Positions 9,466 to 18,984 are shown, numbered from the stretch's first letter. The stretch is 64,000 bases of DNA from Aporhodopirellula aestuarii (GCF_023701485.1 NZ_JAMQBK010000051.1:46911-110910); one strand, 5' to 3'. Numbers and translations are program-made. Notes: generated by a model not told the origin, from the sequence alone.

Positions 9466-10809
9466 CTAAAAGCCGGCTTCCAGGCCGACGCTCAGGCCGT
9501 AGAAACTCAGGCTGTCGTCGAGTGGGGAGTCGGTAGCGAGTCCATTGTCCGGACCGCGGAAGTACGCAGGTGGGTTGGGTCCGCCGACGCCGCCGAAGTG
9601 CTGAGCTTCCATCGCGACTCGCATCGTCAACCATTCCACCGGAACATACTGAATGCCGAATTTGATTTCAGCGTTCGTGACAAACGCGTTAGCGAGATCG
9701 TCCCACTCTGTTACCCGGACGGCGTGGAGTTCTTGCAGCGATGCGTTCGTCGTGTCCGATACCGCGTACTCTTGGTTGCCTAGCAACAAGGCACCACGGG
9801 CATCGGCGAACAATGACAACCGGTTGAGCGGTAGTCGATGAGTAAACCGCATCGCCACCGTGGGCCCCACCCCGCGAAACTCAGTATTGGAAAACACATC
9901 TTCCCGGCCCGACACGACAGACTCATTCGTCAATGCCGTGTAGCCCTGTTTGATTCGCGCGTATCGCAGACCTGCGAAAAGATCAATCGGCAAGCTGAGC
10001 GAACGTTGTACCTCAAGGTCGATCACGTCAGCGCGGACCGAACTGGTGAAGTCACCGTCTTCGACGAAACCGGCTCCGGTCACAATGTCGCCGTCCTCGG
10101 CATGGTAACCAACCGTTGCCCAATAGCCTGTCGGGATCATGGCGTTAGCGGCATCCGCTCGAAACGACGACGTGTGGTCGAATTGCCAATACCGCATCCG
10201 ATACCCGAGTTTGCCGGCGGCCGGCATCACGCCGAATTCAACCCGTGGACTGTGCTCCATCTTCCATGGGAAAATGGCCTGCGCGAAACCATCATCGGTT
10301 TCAATCAAGTACGCCGACTGGTTGCTTTGCACCGCTTGAACGATCACGCTCTCGTACGTGGCGTAGTACCGCGGCGTCTTCCGCCCCGGACTGTGCAGCG
10401 GGCTGTTGAGTTGAGACCGCAGTTGCCCGATCTCCATGTGCTGTGCGGATAGTTGCGACTGCAAATCGGCCAATTGCAACGAGACCGGATCAACCGCCTG
10501 ATAGTCTTCAAACGCGACCGTGCGCAACGATCCGTCGCGAATCGTCAGCGGCTGGACGTGCTCCTTGGTCGCCTCATCGAGTGGTTTCGCATCAGCAACC
10601 AACTGTTCGCTAAGCGTGTCCTCGTCACGCATTCCCAAAAGGCTGGCAAATTCTTCCGGAGTGATTTGCTGGGCCGCAACCCGCTCACCCGCTAGCATGT
10701 TGATCGATACCGACAACACGATTGCCGTCAAGAATACAATCGCACGAAACGGGACGTGAGCATGCACGCCGTCATGATCGGAGGGTCGGTTCTTTTCAAA
10801 AGTCTTCAT
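9466..10809 (-). CDS. Outer-membrane beta-barrel protein, Lpg1974-like porin family
   Basis: A 447-residue exported protein. The first 48 residues contain a basic start and a hydrophobic stretch (FLTAIVLSVSINML) ending in an AAQ cleavage site. A short coiled-coil (about residues 95-120, QLADLQSQLSAQ) precedes a barrel of alternating strands with patterns such as GYRMRYWQFDH, LFAGLRYARIKQGY and a terminal aromatic (LEAGF), as outer-membrane barrels require. This layout matches planctomycete relatives of the Legionella Lpg1974 pore-forming family. The ATG overlaps the stop of the halogenase gene by four bases, so it is the second gene of that operon and ends at a clear terminator. Confidence 0.72.
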   Translation of the reverse strand: MKTFEKNRPSDHDGVHAHVPFRAIVFLTAIVLSVSINMLAGERVAAQQITPEEFASLLGMRDEDTLSEQLVADAKPLDEATKEHVQPLTIRDGSLRTVAFEDYQAVDPVSLQLADLQSQLSAQHMEIGQLRSQLNSPLHSPGRKTPRYYATYESVIVQAVQSNQSAYLIETDDGFAQAIFPWKMEHSPRVEFGVMPAAGKLGYRMRYWQFDHTSSFRADAANAMIPTGYWATVGYHAEDGDIVTGAGFVEDGDFTSSVRADVIDLEVQRSLSLPIDLFAGLRYARIKQGYTALTNESVVSGREDVFSNTEFRGVGPTVAMRFTHRLPLNRLSLFADARGALLLGNQEYAVSDTTNASLQELHAVRVTEWDDLANAFVTNAEIKFGIQYVPVEWLTMRVAMEAQHFGGVGGPNPPAYFRGPDNGLATDSPLDDSLSFYGLSVGLEAGF

Positions 10810-12506
10810 GACGGCAGGTTCATTGCAAGGAGGGAATCATAGGGAGGGCGAACGGACTGGTCGTCCGAAGAGTTGCCCGCCGAAGCGGACGAGTGGATGG
10901 AGTCGATCAGCACCGAATGCGTCGGCAAGCTTTCGCAAATATCGAGATGACGCGATTGGATCCCGTGAAGCAAATTGGCCACGGCGTCGGCGGGCATGGC
11001 AACGTCGGCAAGTTGACGAGACGCCGCGGTCCCGGGATGGATACCAGCGGGACCCAAGATGAAATGGTGGTTTGCCTCGGCGAACGTGGGGTCACGCTCG
11101 GGTAAACGCACGCGGCCACTGGTAACGTACTCATCCAACAACATCGACAACGATTCGGGCAGTTCGACGCTTGTCGCGTTTACCCAAAACGGCGTGTCGC
11201 GACGGCGTGACACCACATAATGCATCAACAGAAAATCACGAACTTGTGTGTAAACGTCGGTCATCCGAGCATTAAACAATTCGTGGTCGAAGAACGCCGA
11301 GTGAAATGTTGACGGTGTCGCTTCTGGCAAACACTCGACGAGTTCATCCAATGCACGCTGGACCAGGAAAATCCCGGTCGACTCGAGCGGCTCGACAAAC
11401 CCCGACGAAAGGCCCAGCGCGACGCAGTTGCCGACCCACGACCGAGGACGCATGCCGATTCGCATCGGCACGATTTTTGATTGAGTTGTCTGCGGATCGG
11501 CACCGACTAGGCTGATTAACTCACGCCGAGCCGTCTCATCGTCGATGTGTCGCGACGAATACACATACCCACAACCGGTGTTTTCGGCCAACGGAATTTG
11601 CCACGACCAACCCGCGTTCATTCCGGTACTGATCGTGTACGGTGGGAGGCGTCTCGTTTCCCGATCGCTGCCTGCGGTCGCGTTTGTATCGTCCTGCCCC
11701 GGCAAACGTAACGTAACCGCACGATCACAGATTAATTGATCCGACCAATCAACCCACGACGACCGCATCACGCGTTCGATCAAGACGCTCGCAAACCCGG
11801 TGCAGTCGACGTACAAATCTGCTTCGAGCGCCGGCTGTCCCTCGAGATGCAGCGAATCAATGTTCCCGTTCTCATCCAGCTCAGCGCCAGTGACTTCCGC
11901 GATCTGGTGCCGCACACCTTCGTTCATCGCGACGTCTTTTAAGAACTCCGCGAGCTTACCGGCGTCGAGATGAAACGCGTAATTGCGTGCCATACTCGGC
12001 GACCCCGGTCGCCGTGGAGCACAACCGTGCTGACACAGTTCACGTTGAAAACTGTAGTCGGTGTACCGAGAATCGGCCGACACCGCACCTTCTCGCACGG
12101 CTCGTCGCCAAGCGTGGATTAGATCCACCCCGTCAATGGGACAACCGCAGATCCCAAACGGGTGCCAATATCGATGCGTCGGCTCGACCCAGTCGTCAAA
12201 CCGAATGGCTAGCTTGTAAGTGGCACCGGTACGGCGGACGAATTCGTCCTCGTCGATGCCCATGTTTTCGATCCAATCCACCATCGCAGGGATCGTCGCT
12301 TCGCCCACGCCGATGGGTGGCAAACGAGCTGATTCGACGACGGTAACCCGACAACCGATGCGTCGCTTGAGTGTCGCCGCGCTCATCCATCCGGCCGTAC
12401 CGCCACCGACAATGACAACATGACAGCGTCGATCCGGGTCATTGCTGGCATTCTGGCCGGCAAGCGGACGAGATGTCATCGGATTGAAGTCGGTGGAGGG
12501 AGGCAT
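10806..12506 (-). CDS. Flavin-dependent halogenase, tryptophan halogenase family
   Basis: The protein (about 566 residues from ATG 12506; a GTG at 12533 is also possible) has the features of FADH2-dependent tryptophan halogenases: the FAD-binding GGGTAGW near the start, PIGVGEAT, the catalytic-lysine region TYKLAIRF, the diagnostic WSWQIP motif near the middle, and PLESTG with the conserved glutamate. Such enzymes use FADH2, chloride or bromide and O2 to form a hypohalite held by the lysine. Most family members in marine bacteria have unknown, often non-tryptophan substrates. No flavin reductase is next to it. It is coupled to the downstream porin gene by an ATGA overlap, which suggests the substrate or product crosses the outer membrane. 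Confidence 0.87.
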   Translation of the reverse strand: MPPSTDFNPMTSRPLAGQNASNDPDRRCHVVIVGGGTAGWMSAATLKRRIGCRVTVVESARLPPIGVGEATIPAMVDWIENMGIDEDEFVRRTGATYKLAIRFDDWVEPTHRYWHPFGICGCPIDGVDLIHAWRRAVREGAVSADSRYTDYSFQRELCQHGCAPRRPGSPSMARNYAFHLDAGKLAEFLKDVAMNEGVRHQIAEVTGAELDENGNIDSLHLEGQPALEADLYVDCTGFASVLIERVMRSSWVDWSDQLICDRAVTLRLPGQDDTNATAGSDRETRRLPPYTISTGMNAGWSWQIPLAENTGCGYVYSSRHIDDETARRELISLVGADPQTTQSKIVPMRIGMRPRSWVGNCVALGLSSGFVEPLESTGIFLVQRALDELVECLPEATPSTFHSAFFDHELFNARMTDVYTQVRDFLLMHYVVSRRRDTPFWVNATSVELPESLSMLLDEYVTSGRVRLPERDPTFAEANHHFILGPAGIHPGTAASRQLADVAMPADAVANLLHGIQSRHLDICESLPTHSVLIDSIHSSASAGNSSDDQSVRPPYDSLLAMNLPS

Positions 12507-12844
12507 ACATCGGGGAGTAGCAAATCCCGCCACCTAATAACAGAGCGTTTTCCCGAAAACCCAAGGGAGGTGTCTTTACTTCAGCCTCCGCAAACACGTA
12601 CTCCCAAGCACTATCGATGCGCGCAGAAAGCGTGTTTCACCCTCAGGGGCAAAACGCGTTCACACCCGAAATAGGCACCTCCTCGTGCCCAAACCACACC
12701 GAATGACTTGCGACGCCGATACTGGTCCAGCGAGCGCTTAACCGATCATGAGCCGCACCGATCGAACGTCGCTACCAACCACGAGACGAGCGTCTCATCT
12801 CGTCGTTTTCATCTCGTGGTCTTCCGCGACGATCGACGCACCGA
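12507..12844. other. Intergenic region between halogenase and phosphofructokinase genes
   Basis: About 340 bases. It carries the likely halogenase promoter and, near the pfp end, a nested palindrome (12778-12820). No gene is supported. Confidence 0.5.
12778..12820. repeat. Nested inverted repeat downstream of pfp
   Basis: ACCACGAGA at 12778-12786 is the exact reverse complement of TCTCGTGGT at 12812-12820, and an inner GACGAG/CTCGTC pair nests inside. There is no T-run on the pfp side, so it is more like a palindromic repeat or RNA-stabilising hairpin than a simple terminator. Confidence 0.5.
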
Positions 12845-14074
12845 CTACGCGTGGGTCGTTTCCACGGCTTCGTTCTTGGGCTGATTGATTTCGGCGAGCA
12901 ATTCACCGAACCACGGCACGTCGATGTCAAATGGCTTGCCGCCTTTGATTCGTTCGAATTCGATCGCACGAAGTTCGTCACCGCGTTCTTCGTCTTCCCC
13001 GATCACGCCGCCATCGCCAACGAGTGCACATTCGACGGCCTTCTTCGCACAGCGGCCGATCAGTTCGATGTCGGCAGCGTTGGCCGCCGCCGCGCGAGAA
13101 TAATAACCGCTCTTTTGAATCAGCGTCTTCTCGGCACCGAGCATTTCGGCAAACTGCTTGCCGAACCATTTACCGGGGTTCACCGCATCGAGTTTGTAGT
13201 GACCGAATGCGTCTTTGGGCACTTCTTCACCACGTGATTCGATTTCTGCCACGATCGCGTCCACGCCCGCACCTTCGGAGATGAAGATATTGACGCAGTC
13301 GTGCTCGTCCATGATCGCCTTCAAACGTTTGGCTTCATGTTGCAAGTCGAAATGCATTTCCGGGATGTAAACACCGTGAACTTCGCGTCGTTCGCGTGAC
13401 AACCCGATCTCCGGCAAGAAATTTTTCGTCGCAAGTTGTTCGCGATACTTCACCGCCGTTGCCGCGGTGAGCCAACCGCAATTGCGGCCCATCACTTCGT
13501 GCACAATCAACATCCGCGGGTTGGCGTTGTGCTCGGAAACAACGTTCTCAAAGAACTTCGCACCGACCTCCGCAGCCGTCCACGCACCGAGACTTTGCTT
13601 GATCGGAATCACGTCGTTGTCGATCGTCTTCGGCAATCCAACAACGGTGAGTGCGTAATTGTGACGGGCAAGGTACGCCGCGAGGTCCGCAGCGGTCGTG
13701 TTGGTATCGTCGCCACCAATCGTGTGCAACACATCGACTTTGTCGGTCTGCAATTGCTCAGCGGCAACCTGCAATGGATCTTGTCCCTCTTTGACGAGTC
13801 CACGTTTGACACAATCGGCGACGTTGGTCAGCTTGATCCGACTGTTGCCGATCGGGCTGCCGCCATGCTCGTGCAACACGTGGGCACGTTCTCGCATCTG
13901 AGGCGTCACTGCGAAACTATCACCGAGCAACAATCCTTTGTAACCCGAGCGGTAACAGATGATTTCGACTTCCGGTGCTTTCTCGCTGTAGGCCTCGATC
14001 AAGGCTCCAATGGCGGAAGACAGACAGGGGGCCAATCCCCCGGCGGTGAGAATTCCGACTCGTTTGACCGTCAT
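12845..14074 (-). CDS. pfp: Pyrophosphate-dependent 6-phosphofructokinase
   Basis: A 409-residue PfkA-superfamily enzyme. The N-terminal GILTAGGLAPCLSS loop binds phosphoryl donor. At about residues 119-126 the motif is GGDDTNTT, and at 148-154 it is PKTIDND. The Asp in GGDD and the Lys in PKTIDND are the signature of PPi users; ATP users have Gly at these places. It therefore converts fructose 6-phosphate and PPi to fructose 1,6-bisphosphate and Pi, reversibly, in glycolysis and gluconeogenesis. The MGRNCGWLTA region that binds the sugar phosphate is intact. It stands alone on its strand. Length and motifs fit the long non-allosteric group. Confidence 0.93.
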   Translation of the reverse strand: MTVKRVGILTAGGLAPCLSSAIGALIEAYSEKAPEVEIICYRSGYKGLLLGDSFAVTPQMRERAHVLHEHGGSPIGNSRIKLTNVADCVKRGLVKEGQDPLQVAAEQLQTDKVDVLHTIGGDDTNTTAADLAAYLARHNYALTVVGLPKTIDNDVIPIKQSLGAWTAAEVGAKFFENVVSEHNANPRMLIVHEVMGRNCGWLTAATAVKYREQLATKNFLPEIGLSRERREVHGVYIPEMHFDLQHEAKRLKAIMDEHDCVNIFISEGAGVDAIVAEIESRGEEVPKDAFGHYKLDAVNPGKWFGKQFAEMLGAEKTLIQKSGYYSRAAAANAADIELIGRCAKKAVECALVGDGGVIGEDEERGDELRAIEFERIKGGKPFDIDVPWFGELLAEINQPKNEAVETTHA

Positions 14075-14304
14075 GACGATAGTTCCCTGAAAGTGGCTCG
14101 AAAAACAGATGAACGGATAGGCGGCAAACGCCGCGAACGGATCAGGTAGATTATCGCATTACGGCGGAATCGTCGCCCAGGGGGCAGGTGTCTGGGGGGC
14201 ACGGGCAATTCACTCGCCCTCAACGCCTGAACAGTCGACCATGTTCTTCCCTTCCGAAAAACGCTCAATCCCGTGTCCATTCGGACCAATCAGCTAGGAA
14301 ACGC

Positions 14305-14748
14305 ATGAACTTGCGATCAAAAACCGCGCAGCGATTCTTGGTCGCCGGCCAGTTCCTCACCGCGGCAACGTTGGTGCTGACCGCCCGCAATGTGCTGAAC
14401 TCACCCGTCGCACTCGTCTTGATCGTCGCCGGAGCCTTGCTCGGCATCGGGGCTTGGCTGACGTTCGGTTTGACAAAGATCACTGTCATGCCCGAACTCA
14501 AAGACGAAGCGAGACTGATCACAAACGGACCTTATCGTTTCATCCGTCACCCGATGTACACCGCCGTCGCGTTGTTCTGTCTCGGTTTCGTAGTCGCCTC
14601 GCCGTCGCTGTGGCGAATCTTGATATGGATCGCACTCGTTGTCGTCGTGACGGCCAAGTCCCGGATCGAAGAAGCGTTCTTACTCGATCGGTTCTCGGAA
14701 TACTCGCAATACAAAAAACGAACCGGCCGCTTCCTTCCGTTTTGCTAA
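14305..14748 (+). CDS. Isoprenylcysteine carboxyl methyltransferase-like membrane protein
   Basis: A 147-residue protein with four to five membrane helices. The C-terminal part has NGPYRFIRHPMYTAV and EEAFLLDRFSEYSQYKKRTGRFLP, the SAM- and lipid-binding signature of the ICMT/PEMT-like family. Start chosen at ATG 14305, which places the first helix properly; an upstream start would add 39 polar residues. Bacterial members methylate lipids or small molecules; substrate unknown. It is followed 43 bp later by a gene of unknown function on the same strand. Confidence 0.82.
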   Translation: MNLRSKTAQRFLVAGQFLTAATLVLTARNVLNSPVALVLIVAGALLGIGAWLTFGLTKITVMPELKDEARLITNGPYRFIRHPMYTAVALFCLGFVVASPSLWRILIWIALVVVVTAKSRIEEAFLLDRFSEYSQYKKRTGRFLPFC

Positions 14749-14791
14749 CACGCCCTCATCTCCCATTCTCCCCACGCCCGGACTCAACCAC

Positions 14792-15781
14792 ATGACTTGG
14801 TTTCAACAACTCACCGGCATCGATGAGCGATCACCCGATCACGTGCGATCCCAAATCAACGTTGACGACGGCGCGCTCGTCATGCCTAACGGCAAACGCA
14901 TCGCGTTTGGCCGATTGGAAACACCCACGCTCGGCGAATTACGATCGCAAGCCAGCATCATCCGACCGGCAGGAGATGGACTACGCCTCCGCGAAGTCGT
15001 CGGTGACGTTCGTAAACTGCACGCCGATCCGGCCAACGCGGGCTCGCTGTTCCAGGTCGCGTCCCAATTCAACTTATTGGAAATGGCTGGACCGTCGGTA
15101 ACGCCTGAACGTGGAGTCGGTGTCTATGAAAACGATCTTACCCAAGGCCCCGCGTGTGCGATCTCATGCGGTTCCGGCACGATCTACCGCAACTACTTCG
15201 CCCCCGTGGGCGACTCGATCGGACAAACCGCCCAACAGCAAATCGATTGCTCGGCCGATCTCGGACAACTCCTCGGCAACGCCAGCGGCACGCTCTGGAA
15301 GATGCAAAACGGTTACCTGTTTCCGACCGATTCCGGACTCGAACAAGTCGCAACGAAGCTACAAAGGGCCGACGACGGGGAACGGGACCGATACCGAGAG
15401 AGCCTTCGCATCGGCGTGCAGTGGAACACTGCCGTAACATTGCCGGGCTGTGATCACCGTGTGTCGCAAGCGTATTGCTCCGCTCTGCCAGTCGCCTACG
15501 GCCGCCAACCGGCAAACCAATGGACGCAGTTCGCCAGACTCGTTCTCGAAGCCGCGTACGAAGCCACGCTGTGCGCGGCCATTCTCAACGACTCCCCACA
15601 AGTCTTCCTCACCTTGCTCGGTGGCGGTGTGTTTGGAAATGAGGATCAATGGATCATCGGAGCGATCGAACGAGCCATCGAGAAAGCCCGCCAATACGAT
15701 CTCGATGTCGCAATCGTTTCATACGGATCGTCCCAGCGAGTTGTCGCTGAATTGGTCACACGATTCGGCGGTGCGGCTTAA
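14792..15781 (+). CDS. Conserved hypothetical protein, unrecognised fold
   Basis: A 329-residue soluble protein that I do not recognise. Sequence features: repeated Asn/Gly/Gln-rich turns, a central GPACAISCGSGTIYRNYF stretch (about residues 127-144), and TLLGGGVFGNEDQWI followed by the helix AIERAIEKARQYDLDVAIVSY near the C-terminus. The last part (GGGVFGN, then an amphipathic helix and a DVAIVSYG strand) resembles the nucleotide-binding end of macro-like domains, but this is only a resemblance. No signal peptide or membrane segment is present. It is probably in an operon with the ICMT-like gene. Confidence 0.72.
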   Translation: MTWFQQLTGIDERSPDHVRSQINVDDGALVMPNGKRIAFGRLETPTLGELRSQASIIRPAGDGLRLREVVGDVRKLHADPANAGSLFQVASQFNLLEMAGPSVTPERGVGVYENDLTQGPACAISCGSGTIYRNYFAPVGDSIGQTAQQQIDCSADLGQLLGNASGTLWKMQNGYLFPTDSGLEQVATKLQRADDGERDRYRESLRIGVQWNTAVTLPGCDHRVSQAYCSALPVAYGRQPANQWTQFARLVLEAAYEATLCAAILNDSPQVFLTLLGGGVFGNEDQWIIGAIERAIEKARQYDLDVAIVSYGSSQRVVAELVTRFGGAA

Positions 15782-15802
15782 ACACAGCAACCGGCCTTCC
15801 AA

Positions 15803-16858
15803 TCACCGCTGATAAATCGGCAAGAAGCCACGGTCAATCTGCAACATCGTCAGATTACAAGCGGTGACATATACCGGATGGATTTGACCATCCCATGATC
15901 CGTCGGCTTGCTGTTCCGCAGAAATGCGATCGTAGAGCCGGTCGCGAAACGGGAACCACAACTCGTCGCCCTGCCGATAAACGACTTGGCTGTAGTACAG
16001 ATACGTGTAATGCCAATGACCAAAGGACTGGCCGGCCTGACCGATGTCGTGCAGCGACTCTTTGCTGTAGGCGAGCATCTCGGGAACATGCTCGCTGTCG
16101 TAATCCCCAGCGTTGTAAAGCGCCGCGAGTGCTGCCGCCGTGATCGCCGGACGACTGCTGCCCGTTTGGCGACTGCTGTAACTGATCCCGCCGTCGGGAT
16201 TTTTGCAGCGGTAGATGTAGTCTTTCGCTTTCTCGATCACTTCGCTGCTGACCGGGATGCCCGCGTTACGACACCCGCGTAGCCCTTGGACCTGCGTGAT
16301 CGTCGTGCTGCCTTCATCAAAATCATTGCCTTCTTTCGCCGACACGTATCCCCAACCCCCTGCGGCCGTTTGAGCGTTTCCGCTGAACTGCACCGCGCGG
16401 CTGAGCACATCGACGAGTTCCTCGCGGCGGTCGAGCAGACCTTCCTCCCCGAGCACTTGGGAAAGGAACAACATCGCGAATCCGTGCCCGTACGTGTACC
16501 GCGAATCGGTCTGCGGGTCGCCGATCAGACCATTGCCCCGCGACTTGCTGATCAAAAAGTCAGCGGCGCGGGCGATTTGACGGGCGTAGGGTCCCTGCGT
16601 CGTCGTGCTGCCGCTGGCAATCAGAGCCGTGCCCGCCAAAGCGGCCATCGCGGTCGGATAAACCGTCGTGTTCCACTGCCCACGCGACGACTGCTTGCTG
16701 CTGAGCCATTCCAAACCGCGGTCAATCGCCTCCTGCCATTTCGGTTTGGGAATCGCCGCATGGGCGGGCGAAGGCATCCCCCCCACCGTTGCCGCGACAC
16801 CGCCGCCCACAGCCAAAGCCCGGAGAAATTGACGACGGTCGAACGATGAGAGATTCAT
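15803..16858 (-). CDS. Tat-exported prenyltransferase/squalene-cyclase-fold protein
   Basis: A 351-residue protein with an N-terminal twin-arginine signal (DRRQFLRALAVGGGVAATVGG, cut after an AHA site). The mature part is a series of alpha-hairpin repeats with motifs such as GLEWLSSKQ, GGWGYVS, NPDGGISYSS and ADGSWDGQIHPVYVTACNLTML, the QW-like units of alpha/alpha-barrel terpene cyclases and prenyltransferases. The DXDD catalytic motif of squalene cyclases is not visible, so a cyclase activity is doubtful. Such proteins are common in planctomycetes and their role is unknown. It converges with the gene at 14792. Confidence 0.8.
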   Translation of the reverse strand: MNLSSFDRRQFLRALAVGGGVAATVGGMPSPAHAAIPKPKWQEAIDRGLEWLSSKQSSRGQWNTTVYPTAMAALAGTALIASGSTTTQGPYARQIARAADFLISKSRGNGLIGDPQTDSRYTYGHGFAMLFLSQVLGEEGLLDRREELVDVLSRAVQFSGNAQTAAGGWGYVSAKEGNDFDEGSTTITQVQGLRGCRNAGIPVSSEVIEKAKDYIYRCKNPDGGISYSSRQTGSSRPAITAAALAALYNAGDYDSEHVPEMLAYSKESLHDIGQAGQSFGHWHYTYLYYSQVVYRQGDELWFPFRDRLYDRISAEQQADGSWDGQIHPVYVTACNLTMLQIDRGFLPIYQR

Positions 16859-17046
16859 AATGGACCCTAAATTGGGAAAATGACGTCATTTCGGGAGCGT
16901 TCCGGCACGATCCAGGATAGCAGGAGAATGCCAGATCGAGAAACGCACCATTTTCTACGAAACCAGTGAAGTTGTAACGCCTGTAACGTCGATAACGATT
17001 GTGCCACCGATTGGCTGGACTCGAATCGCACGAGAGGCGTACCACG

Positions 17047-17286
17047 ATGACAAACACGATGAATCTACGAACGACCGTCACCACTTTCGTGGCCGCGACT
17101 ACATTGCTGACCCTGCTGACCGCAACCACCGGATGTCAGGTCTCGCTCAATGGTCAAACGCTGCCAAGCCCGTATTATCTACAGGACGACGTCCAGTATT
17201 TCCCTGCCGGGCCTGAATTCAAGCTGCCACGTGAGGCAGCCGCTCTCCGCGCAGCACAAGCCGAAGAAAAATTGAACAAGCGATGA
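17047..17286 (+). CDS. Small lipoprotein, hypothetical
   Basis: A 79-residue protein from the ATG at 17047. The N-terminus has basic residues, a hydrophobic Thr/Leu-rich stretch and a lipobox-like TATTGC, so it should be a lipoprotein after cleavage. The short mature part has a YYLQDDVQYFPAGPEFKLPREAA segment and ends in a charged helix. I assign no function. Its last codons overlap the next gene (ATGA). Confidence 0.7.
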   Translation: MTNTMNLRTTVTTFVAATTLLTLLTATTGCQVSLNGQTLPSPYYLQDDVQYFPAGPEFKLPREAAALRAAQAEEKLNKR

Positions 17287-17534
17287 ACCGAACCCCGCAT
17301 CAAGAAAAGATCATTCGCAATTACTACCAAAATCGCGATGTGATCGGGCTGCAAAAAGCCTCCGAAGCGGTAACGGATCTTTACCTCAGCGAAGGAAAAA
17401 AACGCGCCACCGTGTGGAAACGGCTGGCCAGCCATCTCGAAAAGATCGGCGTTCCTGAACCGCAAATCGCAGCTCTCCGCGAAGCCGACGACCCTGCTGC
17501 GGTGGCGAAACTGCTGGAAAAATACTCCGGCTAA
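17283..17534 (+). CDS. Small conserved hypothetical protein
   Basis: An 83-residue soluble, helical protein (RNYYQNRDVIGLQKASEAV, then RATVWKRLASHLEK). It starts inside the stop of the lipoprotein gene (ATGA), showing a coupled pair. The pattern looks conserved rather than random: codon use matches its neighbours and the protein has a balanced composition. Function unknown. Confidence 0.72.
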   Translation: MNRTPHQEKIIRNYYQNRDVIGLQKASEAVTDLYLSEGKKRATVWKRLASHLEKIGVPEPQIAALREADDPAAVAKLLEKYSG

Positions 17535-17667
17535 ACCACCTGTCTCGGTAATCTCAGCTGACCAACGCCCCAATTTTATTGAGGGCGACGGGTCGCTCAG
17601 AGACTCTCTTGGAAGTCCGGATTCTCTTGGATGTCCGACGCGCTCGTGAAACTGCGTTGCAGCGGCT

Positions 17668-18978
17668 TCACGCCACTTCCCAGCGAATGGCGAGCAACCG
17701 GGCGGCCACCAACAGCACGAATGCCGTCACCATCAAGACGGCGAGCTGGGGCCCCAACTCGCTAGGCGGTAACTCACGCCAAAAAACCTTGTCGTAACCG
17801 TCCAACGCCCACGCGTTGAACGTCCACAAGCCGGCCCGCTGCAACGATTCGCTCATCACGTAGCGTGGCACCATCGAACCGCCCAGCGCGCTCATCGTCA
17901 GGACCGCAACCACGGACAAACCACCGAGTTGTCCCCGGGTCCGGCACAGCGTTGCCAAAAACAGACCAAACGATGCCGCCGCGGAAGCGGTCGCCACCGT
18001 CATCATGGCAAAACCATCAAAGTGCTCGGACAAGTTCAAACCGAACACGAGCTGCGCCCAAACGAACATCACGGTGACCTGAACGCATCCCAATAGGGTT
18101 AGGTAAAACCATTTGCCAAGCAGCAATTGGTCCATCGTCATGTGCGTCGCGAGCAAGCGTTCGAGCGTTTGGTTCTCGCGTTCTTCCAACAACACACCGC
18201 CGCCAGTTGTCGCTCCGAAAAGCAAAAACATGACCGCAATGCCAGCGGCGTAGACACTGATCACCGGATTCGTTTTGCCTTGACCGATGATGTTCACCAC
18301 TTCAATCTTCGGGGGGCCAAACGCTTGGGGTACAAACGACGGGGCCGGCGGTGACGAAGTCCCGTCCGGTTTGGAGGCGACATTCTGAACGAACTGCGCA
18401 AACTCAGCCTGCTCCGAACTCGATGTCGGCTCACCCGTCTGAGATTGTCCGCTGGGCAGTTTCACCGCGGACGTCGGCGGTTCCGCTGCGGACGTTGACG
18501 AATCGACCTGCTCCGGTATCCCGGGCGCCGAACCGACCATGATCTCGCGAGTCACCAGAGCCGTGACCACTTGGCTGGCGACTTGGTCCGACGCGTCATT
18601 GAGCAGTTCCGCGGAAATCTGCTCGTCCTTCTGATCGATTACCACCGCGATCGTGGCGGTCCCTCGCCGTACCATCATCTCGGCCGTCGATCGATCCACG
18701 GTGTCCCCGTCTGACGAACCTCGAATGATCCGGAGTCCCTCGTTTTTGCCAAGATTGTCCAGGACAGTTTGGCATCGATCGGTCACCTCCGACGCCGCAG
18801 CCGACTCGGCCGCCCCGTTCACCAACGCCACTTTCACCCGCGGCGTGGAACCGACACCACGCGAAAAGATCAACGCAAAGATACTGAAAAACGCGATCGG
18901 GACCACAAATGCCAACAACCATTCGACACGGTTATGTCGAAGGCGGCGCAAATGGATTTCGATGACTTTCCAAATCAC
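17668..18978 (-). CDS. ABC-2 type transporter permease
   Basis: A 436-residue permease of the ABC-2/YhgE-DrrB type. One helix lies at about residues 17-38, then a long extracytoplasmic domain (about 40-225) with a Ser/Thr/Pro-rich stretch, then five helices in the C-terminal half, including the ABC-2 signature region LLEERENQTLERLLATHMTMDQLLLGKW. It is 6 bp after the ATPase gene, so the two encode one exporter or integral-membrane remodelling pump. The cargo is unknown. Confidence 0.87.
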   Translation of the reverse strand: MIWKVIEIHLRRLRHNRVEWLLAFVVPIAFFSIFALIFSRGVGSTPRVKVALVNGAAESAAASEVTDRCQTVLDNLGKNEGLRIIRGSSDGDTVDRSTAEMMVRRGTATIAVVIDQKDEQISAELLNDASDQVASQVVTALVTREIMVGSAPGIPEQVDSSTSAAEPPTSAVKLPSGQSQTGEPTSSSEQAEFAQFVQNVASKPDGTSSPPAPSFVPQAFGPPKIEVVNIIGQGKTNPVISVYAAGIAVMFLLFGATTGGGVLLEERENQTLERLLATHMTMDQLLLGKWFYLTLLGCVQVTVMFVWAQLVFGLNLSEHFDGFAMMTVATASAAASFGLFLATLCRTRGQLGGLSVVAVLTMSALGGSMVPRYVMSESLQRAGLWTFNAWALDGYDKVFWRELPPSELGPQLAVLMVTAFVLLVAARLLAIRWEVA

Positions 18979-18984
18979 GACGGA

